64,000 nucleotides of DNA. Origin: Nothopassalora personata. Its lineage: Eukaryota > Ascomycota > Dothideomycetes > Mycosphaerellales > Mycosphaerellaceae. The notes beneath the pieces are model-generated. The model was not told the DNA's origin. It did not search any database and saw nothing but the letters and a program-made list of their open reading frames with translations. Where the stretch lies: assembly GCA_033816765.1 (NCBI GenBank), contig CM066287.1, positions 2,356,001 to 2,420,000 of the forward strand, written 5' to 3'. The position numbers and the translations under genes were made by a program. This document shows positions 42,360 through 51,437 of this stretch, one piece after another (position 1 is the stretch's first letter; each line of letters begins with the position of its first letter).

Positions 42360-42890
42360 CGTGTCGGCTGTGCTTTGTGGCGCGGCGCAATAACGTGGAA
42401 ATGGGAGAGATGGTGTCTATGAGGTCAAGGACACCCCCAAAAGGCGTTTCTGACCTTTGCAAGCGCCTGCCAATGTCCCTCCAATCGCGTGGAGTGTTGA
42501 CCCCTGCTTGCCCTGCTTGTCGGCCGCGGCTGGGGCATTCCGTGGTCTCGGCCGGCTTCTTGTCTGGACTTCGTCTGCACCAGCACACTGGCATATCCCT
42601 ACTACGAGATCATCTTATGGGCGATCGCTATGCACCGCAAGAGGTCTGGATGCCGCGGCCTCCGCACCTCTCTGCCTGATCTTCGCCATGGCGAGGCCAG
42701 GCATGTGCGTTGTAAGCTTTCACCTTTCACCCGCAACAAGACAGAAGTGCAGCAGTGGCGCCTGATAGTGAGGGTAATAAGTATGGCCGAGGCCACGTGC
42801 CAAGTCGACAGTCGAAGGAAGAAATCTGCGCGTTTCGAGCAGTGACGAACAATCTTGCAAAACCAACGATAGGTGAGAGCCGTCTTCGTG
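42360..42890. promoter_or_regulatory. Divergent promoter region between TYW3 and the SUKH-domain gene
   Basis: These 531 bp separate two divergent start codons. I see no gene and no site I can name. Confidence 0.45.
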
Positions 42891-44802
42891 ATGGCTGTAG
42901 CAGAATTTCCATTCCCGTCATGGGACGAAGACGTGCTGGAGGAGCGCTATACTGTCAATGTCATCTGCAAAGCGTTGCGGACGGCGCTCGACGTGAGTAA
43001 ATTCAAAGGACAGAAGGCATAGGTCCTTTGAGACCTGCGTGCGGCACTCCCAGCTGAATAGCAGTTGCTGAGACATTGCTACCTGGTGTTCGAGTATTGC
43101 TAACGCTCTTCTGTTTAGGTGATGATGTTTGGAGACGTCGAGAGTGCTAACAAGATCCTGAATGTGAGTGGAAGCCAACGCTCCACGCGATCCTCTTACT
43201 AACTCTGAATAGCTTATGTACAGGCACAATGCACTGGAATACGATCTGGCCGATACACGGGTATTCATGCATTACGCCTGGAATACGAGTGGCTGTTGGC
43301 CGACTCACATCGGCCGTTTCGAGCACGATCGCCTTCCTCCTGCGAGGGCGGAACTCGTCAAACAGCAGGGCGGCCTTGACGGACCAGAGTTGATACCCCA
43401 TCTTCAAGGCCTGAGCCGGAAGTCATGGGTCGACTTGCTGGAGAAGGACCCTTCAGATGCAGCAGAATGGACTTCCTTGGATTTCGAGAAAGCTTGCGGT
43501 ACAGCCAAGATGGGGTCTGGAGGAGCTGTGAACAGCGCCTCGTTAGCTCTCAGCATTGAAATAGCTCTAGAGCTTGACAGGCACGAGATTGCTGAAAGAC
43601 TGATTCGACAGCTTCTTGTCAAGCCGCTCAGCGATATCACACTGTTGACACGTCCTGACAGCCTAGCTGCCCTTCACTCGCCGCGACTCTGGAAGTTGCT
43701 ATGCGATGGGTGGTTAAGACGAGAGCTCCAGGTCTCGGCAGAAGTCATTGTCTCAAGGGTGGAGGATGTTCTGAAGTTATTGGAGCAACGTTTGATGGAG
43801 GGACCACGGTGCCCATTTAGTAATTTCGACATGGATCATCTGGTACATAGACTCAACAAGACCTGTCTCGAGAACAAGCGACTTGGTGGACTGGGTGCTA
43901 CCGGATCATTCAAGGACAACGCAGAGGATCTGGACGAAAGGCTACCCGAAACCTTCCTCAAAGATCCCGCCTCCGAGAACAAACTCCAACAGTTTGAAGA
44001 CGAAGCCAAAACAAAAGGATACGCCTCAGGTCTTCCTCAAGACTATAAGGAATTCCTACGACGTACGAACGGCATCTACGCCCACGACCATACCGACTGG
44101 GGTGATAACATCTTCCGACCTGTTAGTGCTCTAGGGTTCGACGATGCTATCGACTGGCGCCTAGAGCTTCTCCCGGCCGAGTCTCTTGGTTTTGACGTGG
44201 ACATTGACTTTGATTGGCCGGCTATCAACGCTGCACTCGACATCGGAGCTGGCGGTGACGAAGGCCATCAGTGGCTAATCTCCTCAGAACTCACCACTAA
44301 GGCTAAGCAGGCCTTCTGTACGGCGTATGGAAAAGCTGACCTCGAACGACGTATCCGCATAGAACGTGCGACTAAGGATCTGTACGGCTCGGTCGAGGAC
44401 CTTATGAAGCTGGAGTACGTGGTGTTGCGTACGTATCATTGGACAGCAGAACTAGAATGCTTCGCTTCATTTCATCACCTCCTCGAGGCCACGCTTATGG
44501 AAGCCATCAAAGGAGGATCCGAAGGTTCGATACAGGGCGACGGGGAGATCGATGCTGAAAAAGAGAGCCAGCACCGAGTACCGTCAGACTGTGAAGACAA
44601 CGCTGAGCACGATATCATCGAACATGGTGACACACTACATTCACCACTGGGTCGTGATTCAACAGACAATGTCAAGGATATGACCGCAACTTGCTCTGTT
44701 GCAACAGATCAGCGACATTTCAGAAAGCGGCCTCGCTTGCTGAATCAACCTTCACAGGACTCCATCAAGCAGCGGCCTCGCGTCAAGAAGAACTGTCACT
44801 AG
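42891..44802 (+). CDS. SUKH (SMI1/KNR4)-domain protein of unknown function
   Basis: Three exons: 42891-42992, 43119-43163 and 43213-44802, with introns of 126 and 49 bp (GTGAGT donors, TTTAG and ATAG acceptors); the first two exons encode MAVAEFPFPSWDEDVLEERY and VMMFGDVESANKILN. The protein has 578 residues. Around residues 300-430 is a SUKH-like segment with LPQDYKEFLRRTNGI followed by an acidic, aromatic stretch, as in SMI1/KNR4 proteins. The N-terminal 250 residues are helical, and the region ALSIEIALELDRHEIAERLI looks like an all-helical repeat. The tail is charged and ends in a basic RPRLLNQPSQDSIKQRPRV-type cluster that could be a nuclear signal. Yeast Smi1/Knr4 coordinates cell-wall synthesis, but this is not its orthologue by architecture. 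I do not assign a function. Confidence 0.75.
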
Positions 44803-44977
44803 TTCTACGGATTGTCTTAGTGTGGTGTCTGGAACAGCCTTTGTTCTCAGATTGGGAGACGCCTGGCTTCCCAGAAGTTCTGTCGACCGCAAATGGCTAG
44901 CCAAGTCAGAACAAAGGAAAGATGGTGACTGCATCTTCGTATAGGTACTTGGAAAGTGCATACCGCGGCTTCTGCGA

Positions 44978-45928
44978 ATGCAATATAGTGGCACAGCTAC
45001 CACGATGACCAATAAGATTCGCGAGGGCCGCGTGGGTAAGGGACGTAGCCAGAAAGGACCCCGTGGCGGGTTGGTGGCCAAGACAGCAACTGGAAATCAG
45101 CCAGCAGGGGCCACGCCAGCAAAGCAGACCAGAAGCCTGCGAGGACGACAGAGAGGAGGTAGAACACCGGGACTGGATACACGACCCAAACCAACCAAGA
45201 CAGCAAAGAAGACAGCTCCAGCGGAGGAGCCCAAGGTCGGACGAGTTGGCAACGATCTTTTCACGTCGACAGTGGAGATACATCTCGCCTTCGTCGCCGA
45301 CAATCACCTCGCCACAGACCAGAACACCGAAACAATTGCCCTCAATGTCATGGACCACATCATCCGACCCGAAAACTGGGATGCCAGCCTAACTCGCAAT
45401 GTGCTCTTCGCAGCTTGCTTTTACTTCGCGGGTATGGTGACGGGTAAGCAGAACAGCGCCTCCTCTGTCGCCGCAAGCATAAGCTGGTTCTGGCAAAAGC
45501 ACATCGAGCACGATCCGAAGTATGCTCATGAGCCCTGGTTCGTGAAGAAGCAGGCCACGCTCGCCATGTCTGTCACGATGGATCAGGTCGAACAGGGCTA
45601 TGCTCTGCTCTGGGACCAGAAGGGCCGACTTGAGGAACTCGTGGGTGACTATAAGCCGAGTCTCGCGCAGTTGCCGACTCCCACCGTCGAGCGACATACG
45701 TTGGCCGAGGACAAGGAGCTGCAGGCTCTTGACGAAGAATTGCGTGGACTCGCAGGTGCAGAAGAGCCGTGGGAAGGAGATGATGAGACATGTCATGCAC
45801 CAGATGAACACATTGAACACATTGAGGCAGTCGCTGAGGACGAAGCCGAAGATTTCAAGACGTCCGCGTATGAGGTGGAGCAATCTGAGTTGGATGAGTT
45901 CGACTTGTATGTAGAAGAGAATGAGTAA
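44978..45928 (+). CDS. Conserved-looking hypothetical protein, basic N-terminus and acidic C-terminus
   Basis: This single exon encodes 316 residues from the first ATG; a second ATG at 45005 (MTNKIREG) has the better context and would give 307. Residues about 20-90 are Lys/Arg/Gly/Pro-rich with RGRQRGG-type sequence and probably disordered. Residues about 95-225 look like a compact helical domain (DNHLATDQNTETIALNVMDH, NVLFAACFYFAGMVTG, SVAASISWFWQKH). The last 60 residues are strongly acidic. I recognise no family. The gene lies 175 bp downstream of the SUKH-domain gene in the same direction. No signal peptide or clear membrane helix is seen. Confidence 0.6.
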   Translation: MQYSGTATTMTNKIREGRVGKGRSQKGPRGGLVAKTATGNQPAGATPAKQTRSLRGRQRGGRTPGLDTRPKPTKTAKKTAPAEEPKVGRVGNDLFTSTVEIHLAFVADNHLATDQNTETIALNVMDHIIRPENWDASLTRNVLFAACFYFAGMVTGKQNSASSVAASISWFWQKHIEHDPKYAHEPWFVKKQATLAMSVTMDQVEQGYALLWDQKGRLEELVGDYKPSLAQLPTPTVERHTLAEDKELQALDEELRGLAGAEEPWEGDDETCHAPDEHIEHIEAVAEDEAEDFKTSAYEVEQSELDEFDLYVEENE

Positions 45929-46480
45929 TCAAGAGGCGAGCCCTCGAGTAACAATGCATCCGTCTCGAAGTGCAGTACATGTGGTCTGCCGTGTGGCGGG
46001 ATGACGATGCAGCGACGCAGCTACCCTACCTTCGTATCACTGAATGCGCAGCGAGTGGCGAGTGGCCCATCGAATTTTGGTTCAACCGTTAGCGCGATGC
46101 ACAGCCGCCCCGTCTGAGCTTAATAAAACACTGGCAAGACCCTCCTCGTTGGCTAGTTCTAGTGTGAGCGCGGCGGCGCCTTAAAACACAAGGGATTCGC
46201 ACATGTGCTGCGCGCATCTGACTGCCACGACTCTCGCCATAGATTTCCCACAGATATCTTGCAATCCAGCGGCGTGGCGTGGCGTATAGATTGAAGAGAA
46301 GAGTAGGGAAGAGCGTTGCGTTTACTACAGTACAAGCAGGAAACAAGGGCACGGTCCATCCACAGTCTGTCTCAGGAAGGCACGCGTGAGGAGTCAGGAG
46401 TCAACGCAGCCGGAAACAGCAATTCTCGTCACCAGCAGCAGTAGCAGCAGTAACGGACGGCAGGCGCCAGAATAGCGAGC
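45929..46480. promoter_or_regulatory. Upstream region of the syntaxin gene
   Basis: These 552 bp hold the 3' flank of the hypothetical gene and the syntaxin promoter. A CAGCAGTAGCAGCAG run lies about 30 bp before the first ATG, probably in the 5' UTR. No other gene is seen. Confidence 0.45.
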
Positions 46481-46660
46481 ATGGCCGTAAGTTCACACCA
46501 CATCATCCTGCAGACATCGTACGATACCATCACCAGGCGACACTATACCCTGTGTATATCAGAAGCATACTGTAGCGCCGCGAACAAGCATTGCCTTTCT
46601 ACCCGCCACCACGCAACCCGGCCACTGACATGGCTGCTCCACAGTACAACAGCAACAACT

Positions 46661-46695
<35 letters not shown>

Positions 46696-47692
46696 TACGG
46701 CCAGTCGAACCCATACGCGAGCAACCCCAACGATGCCTACAGCAATCCACCCCCCGCATACGGCGGCCACAACGTCGAGATGCAGCCCCTCACGCAGCAC
46801 GGCGCTCCCTACTCGGCCACACCCGAACCTCAGCGCGACCCCAATGCCATTCTCAACGACTGCCGTGCCGTCGGACGGGCCATTGACGACCTCGAGGGCC
46901 GACTGCAAGAGCTACAGCGTCTGCAGAAGAACTTCATCTCCGGCAGCGGCGCCAACAACAAGGATGTGGACTCCCTCAGCGCCGACATAATGAGTGGCTA
47001 TCGAGGGCTCGCAGATCGTGTAAAGCGCATCAAAGGACAGCCGGATGCTAGCAGCCCACGCAACAAGGCACAGGTTGAGGCCCTCGACCGCAGGATCCGC
47101 AAGGCTATCCAGTCTTACCAGACGACCGAGTCTGCCTTCCGCAAAGAGGTGCAAGAGCAGCAAAGAAGGCAGTTCCTGATCGTCCGCCCAGATGCCACAG
47201 AGATGGAGATCCGGGAAGCGACAGAAGCTGGTGCAGACACACAGATCTTCCAGCAGGCGCTGCTCAACGCAGACCGCAGAGGACAGGCACAGAGCACGTT
47301 GCGTAATGTGCAGCAGCGTCACGAGGCGATCCAGCAGATTGAGCGCACCATGATCGAGCTGCAGCAGCTGTTCCAGGATCTGGACGCTATCGTTGTTCAG
47401 CAAGAGGCACCTGTCATGGCGATCGAGCAAAAGGCAGAGGAGACGCACACGCATCTGGAAGCCGGCAACGTGCATGTTGGTAAAGCAGTCGACAGCGCTC
47501 GTGCTGCACGCAAGAAGAAGTGGATCTGCCTAGGTATCTGCGGTAAGTTTGAGATTGTGAGAGTGAAAGTTGTACTCCACACTAACACCATCACTAGTCG
47601 CCATCATCATCATCATCATCGTCATCATCCTCGCATATGGCGCCAGCCAGGGCTGGTTCAAGTCGGACAATAACAAGAACAACAAGGCGTAA
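46481..47692 (+). CDS. Plasma-membrane t-SNARE, syntaxin Sso1/Psy1 type
   Basis: The favoured model has exons 46481-46486, 46645-47542 and 47598-47692 (332 residues). ATGGCC is followed directly by GTAAGT, and the acceptor CTCCACAG keeps the frame, giving MAYNSNNYGGGG. If that intron is retained, an ATG at 46630 gives MAAPQYNSNNYGG and 335 residues. A run of 11 Gly precedes an Hab-type helical bundle (about 70-185) and the SNARE helix (RHEAIQQIERTMIELQQLFQ, with the zero-layer Gln in this segment). The last exon encodes the C-terminal anchor AIIIIIIVIILAYGASQGWF. Sso/Psy1 proteins pair with Sec9 and v-SNAREs to fuse secretory vesicles at the cell surface. The family call is firm; the start is less so. 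Confidence 0.88.
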
Positions 47693-48401
47693 CAGAGGAC
47701 GCTCGCGACATCTCCTACCACTACCACGATACCCACATTCTCCCTAAGTCTGCTTTTTGGCGCTTGGATCCAGCTCGTCGAACCGAAGAACGCGCAGGCC
47801 GAGACGCATTTCTCCTTTGTACACCACTCAGCGATGGCGTTTCGGAACGGCTAGGGAAAGGTCATCAGATTGGCATAAGGTGCCGTAGACGGCTGCCTGT
47901 TGTTCAGCAAGTATAGTAGAAGTATGTTGAATCACAGCACCGAGTCCACATTGAAGGCCCTGCGTGCCTATTCCCTTTATCCTGACTTTACGGAGGCAAT
48001 GAGTCCCGCTGTTTAGGTGTCTTCCACGGATGAAGGAGCTGCACAGGCAAAAGGAGAGGTGGTGCCGCGCTGGACGAGCATGTAATGCAGTTGTGGCGTA
48101 GGCTAACGGTTGTCAACACGGTTGAAGTGTGTGATCAGCTACTTACTGAACGGATCGACGACTCGCGTCGGCCTTCATGCATGTCCAGGCATACGCACCA
48201 TTCCGGTGAGAAAGCTCCGGGCTGGCCACGACGCTGAGCCCACTCGAATGGCGCTGTGCTAGACGATTTGGCTTCGCCCATCAGCGCTCAAGCAAGACTC
48301 AACACATAAGCACAGAGTTTGCCCGGGCAGGGCACGACTCCTGACCAGCAGCTGCGACTATGAGACTGCTTCACACTTAATATCTTCGAAGACTGAATGG
48401 A
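47693..48401. other. Syntaxin 3' flank and unassigned spacer
   Basis: The first part is 3' UTR. No gene is recognised. A stop (48378-48380) in the frame of the downstream HET relic marks the limit of its recognisable part. Confidence 0.4.
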
Positions 48402-48680
48402 ATGCGGGTTCGAGTACTGTGCAATCCCAATATCATCCAGAACACCTCGATTGCGAGGAGAAGGAGCTGGGCTGCTCATCGTAAGACCACCAAGCAAGAA
48501 GACGTGGCATACTGACTCCTGGGCATATCTCATGTCAACATGCCGCTGCTCTACGACGAAGGCTGGAAGGCGTTCCACCGGCTTTAGCTGCATGTACTGG
48601 AGCAGCCCGACGATGGAATCGAATTCACGCCTGGCGAGAACCAGTATTTGACATTGCCGACTCTGCCTGTCAAGTCCTCC
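48402..48680 (+). pseudogene. HET-domain (heterokaryon incompatibility) gene relic
   Basis: On the plus strand one frame reads NPNIIQNTSIARRRSWAAHR, then KTTKQEDVAY, a TGA stop (48513-48515), LLGISHVNMPLLYDEGWKAF, HRL, a TAG stop (48585-48587) and LHVLEQPDDG. This is the distinctive second half of the fungal HET domain (usual form MSWAxxRxTTRxEDxAYCLLGIFDVNMPLLYGEGxKAFxRLQxxI). The TGA sits where Cys or Ser is normal and the TAG where Gln is normal (CAG to TAG is a C-to-T change). No intact N-terminal half or start is seen upstream, so this is a decayed fragment. HET proteins trigger non-self recognition and cell death in intact form. The minus-strand open frame across the same bases is a shadow. 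Confidence 0.72.
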
Positions 48681-50001
48681 CCGCAAAGGGAACCTTCTCA
48701 CCTCGCGGACTGCCATTCCATACTCGCACTCCAAAGGCCTGGCAACGTAGCGACAATCCCAAGGGTAACGAGGCGAAGTGGTGAGTTCTGGGCAGCTCTT
48801 TCTACTCTCCCAGGTGACCAACGAGAACCTGTCCTGTATTCATCGGCTGCAATGCGCCCATGTCATGAGTCGTAGTTCCTACCTTGACGCCCCCGTCACA
48901 GCAGAAACTCATGAACCGCGGCAAAGTCTTGCCACGCTTCGTGGCGCTAACACGAAAATGCAGGAATGATTTGTACAGCGCGGGCCAACGTGATGCCGGA
49001 GCCATGGCTTCTAGCAGGCATTGAAGAGTACACGCAAATCTCTCGTGAACCCAAAACGCTGTTCGGCATCAGGCACGACTTCCTTCTCGGTAAGTTGTAA
49101 CAGCAGTGGGCGACTGTGCATCTCGCGGCAGAAGGCGAGCTCGAATCGTATGGAGCGCAGTCTCGTAGTAAGGGGGGGGGGGGGGGGACCCGCTAGATAC
49201 GATCATGGCTTCATGGTCTCAAGAGGGAATTCTCCCCAGTCCGCGGAGGACCGATTCAACAGCGCAGGACACATATAACATGTCCGTTAGCGGCCCCTTT
49301 GCGGCAACGGTCAGTCTCTACCCCCCTGCCTCCCAAGTCGACCGTTCTGGTCAGGCACCTCTCCAATCAACGCGAAACTCTGGGATGAAGACGCACTTGG
49401 CTCATCCCATCGGATTCTTACCTACCGCGTGGATGTTCCTGATTCATACTTCGCCTCGAGCGATCCCTACAAGCTTCCTTGGCAATGGGCCTGGCCCAAC
49501 ATGCCCATGGCGCCATGGCCTTCAGACCATGTCTTTTCACGTGATAGCCGTACCGCTTGCGGGTTTTCATGTCGAGGAATCGCCTGCACCTCAGACAAAG
49601 GCAGAGAGTTCACGAGGCAGCTTCGTCTGAATGGCCATGGTGGCATGCATACGCTGGTGAATTGATGCGAGGAGGCTGGGACCTGGGACAGTTTGGGCTA
49701 TGAATGCTTTTGAAGCGGACAAATGCACAAAGACATCGCGAGGCTGAACGAATGGGTCTAGGTGATAGTGCACGTTTGAATGGGGGGTGAGGGAACTATG
49801 TGGGCACTTCTACCCAGATCTGATCTACCGTCGTGGCAAGATGCGATTCCTCAAGATGTACACACTTGCCTAGCCTGTGTCACCCTTCAAGTATCCGCCA
49901 GGCAAGAGATCCAACGCTTAGGCTCATGACGAACTGCGTACCAGTGGCGCCTTTGGCCATTGTTCAAACGTCCATAACGAAGAGTCTTCAATCACATCAT
50001 T
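48681..50001. other. 1.3-kb stretch with one orphan open frame
   Basis: Beyond the HET relic no known gene is visible. The plus-strand frame from about 49290 to 49665 stays open for about 125 codons and includes protein-like text (LWDEDALGSSHRILTYRV, DSYFASSDPYKLPWQWAWPN), but I know no family for it and see no matching start. It could be an exon or further debris. Confidence 0.35.
49172..49187. repeat. Homopolymer of 16 G
   Basis: An uninterrupted run of G on the plus strand. Its exact length is error-prone in most sequencing chemistries. Confidence 0.85.
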
Positions 50002-51054
50002 TCAATCACCATTCTCCGTCTTGCGCTTCTTGTTGGCCGGCTCAGGAAGTGGATCACCGGCGTACAGCTTGAAGAACTCAGTCGGCTCAGTCGGATGGTT
50101 GCCGGTGACGTTGATGAACGCAGTCGTCGAGATGTAGTTGGTCTTGCCCTCGCGAACAAGGGAGTAGTACTCGAGCAGGTACTCCTTCTCAGACTGGTCG
50201 CTGTGGGACTGCGAGTGCAAGATCTTCTTGGCTTCGGCCTCGCTGACGGCTTCGAAGGAGAGAGAGTGGCCAAGGGCCTGGGTCGCCGCTGTGGCGAGCT
50301 CGTCGCCGCTGCAGAGCTCGGGACCGGTGACGACCATGAGTTGGCCTCGGTGCTTGTCGTCGAAGCCGTGCTGGCCTTGGCCGCTGAGGACGTGGGCGGC
50401 AACTTGGGCGACGTCCTGGTGGGTGGTTAGCTTGTGTTGCGAGGTGGGCAGAGAAGATGGGTGCCTCACTCCAAGAGCCACTGGGGCGAACTTGTGGTCC
50501 TCGCCAATAGGGAGCGGAATAATACCCTCCTTCTTGACCTGAGGTGCGTAGAGCAGAACGTTCTCGGCGTAGAAACCGGCACGGATGACGCATGGTGAGT
50601 GTCCAAGAGCAGTGTTTGGATCGCCCTTGGAACTGAGAACCATCGTCTCGAGGTCGATGAATTCCCTCAAACGCGGCTGCTTCTCGCGCTCGGCAAGGTC
50701 AGCACCAACGGAGCTGAGGAAGAGGACATTCTGCACATCGGCCTTCTTCGCGGCCTGGATTAGCTCAACAGTCAGGTCGAACTTCTCCGCGTGAGTTGGC
50801 GGTATCAGACAGATGGTGTCAGCGCCCGAGTCCTTGAGGAGCTTGACCATGTCGCGCTGACGGCCATGCTTGTGAGGGACGATCTTGACGCCGAGCTTGG
50901 CGAGCTCCTTGGACTTCGCGGCGGATGGATGAAGAGTGATGCCAGTGACGGAGGTGATCTTGGACGAGAAGGTCGTGTCGGTCAGGAGGAGCTCCGCGAT
51001 GCTGTGGCCTGTGTTGCCGTCGACGGCGGTGATGGCGATGTTGCGTGATGCCAT
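50002..51054 (-). CDS. NmrA-like NAD(P)-binding Rossmann protein
   Basis: Exons are 51054-50470 and 50415-50002, giving 332 residues. The 54-bp intron (GTGAGG...CTAAC...CACCAG) is a multiple of three without a stop, so the gene also reads as one open frame; removing it joins FAPVALG to DVAQVAAHVL, the arrangement expected in the family. The start is ATG at 51054 (MASRNIAITAVDGNTGHS), which opens the dinucleotide-binding beta-alpha-beta unit; the usual TGATGxxG is modified to VDGNTGHS. Downstream are ICLIPPTHAEKFDLTVELI and FLSSVGAD, typical of atypical short-chain dehydrogenases/NmrA-like redox sensors. Substrate unknown. The C-terminus is basic (NKKRKTENGD), a possible nuclear signal. It is in tandem with the multicopper oxidase gene, 383 bp away. 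Confidence 0.82.
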   Translation of the reverse strand: MASRNIAITAVDGNTGHSIAELLLTDTTFSSKITSVTGITLHPSAAKSKELAKLGVKIVPHKHGRQRDMVKLLKDSGADTICLIPPTHAEKFDLTVELIQAAKKADVQNVLFLSSVGADLAEREKQPRLREFIDLETMVLSSKGDPNTALGHSPCVIRAGFYAENVLLYAPQVKKEGIIPLPIGEDHKFAPVALGVRHPSSLPTSQHKLTTHQDVAQVAAHVLSGQGQHGFDDKHRGQLMVVTGPELCSGDELATAATQALGHSLSFEAVSEAEAKKILHSQSHSDQSEKEYLLEYYSLVREGKTNYISTTAFINVTGNHPTEPTEFFKLYAGDPLPEPANKKRKTENGD

Positions 51055-51437
51055 TGTTGTCGTTGTTGGCGGTCCTTGTTGAGGTGGTCGAGGTCGATGT
51101 TGTTTGCAAGTGATATCTACATGTGTGAGCCTTCCCACGTGGACGCGTTTGTTGACAAGTCAGCATGACGACACATTTCCTGTGCTCTGCATCACTCTGT
51201 GATCACCCGCACACGATGGAAGTGATCGGTCACAAAGTGACGTCTGTCGGATTCGGTCATTGCATAATAATGCCAACGTTCCTGCATATCGACGCCGGGG
51301 TGTTGGAGTCATCCCGGCGTACTCCTCGAATGTGCTCCGACTTTCCATATCAGGCATAACGCAAGCTTCATGTTCAAATCAGCCCTTGGTGCGCAGGGTA
51401 GCAGATAAACATTACTGGCCAATCTCGCTTCTGGTCG
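51055..51437. promoter_or_regulatory. NmrA-like gene promoter and oxidase 3' flank
   Basis: These 383 bp lie between two minus-strand genes. A pyrimidine/purine-rich CAACAAGGACCGCC-type 5' leader is next to the ATG. No gene is seen. Confidence 0.4.

Noticed and set aside
46591..46632. Upstream extension of syntaxin beginning PFYPPPRNPATD
   Set aside because: It relies on a non-ATG start and lies inside a well-defined intron (46487-46644).
48288..48821. 177-codon open frame on the minus strand
   Set aside because: The opposite strand over the same bases clearly encodes HET-domain sequence, so this frame is a shadow.
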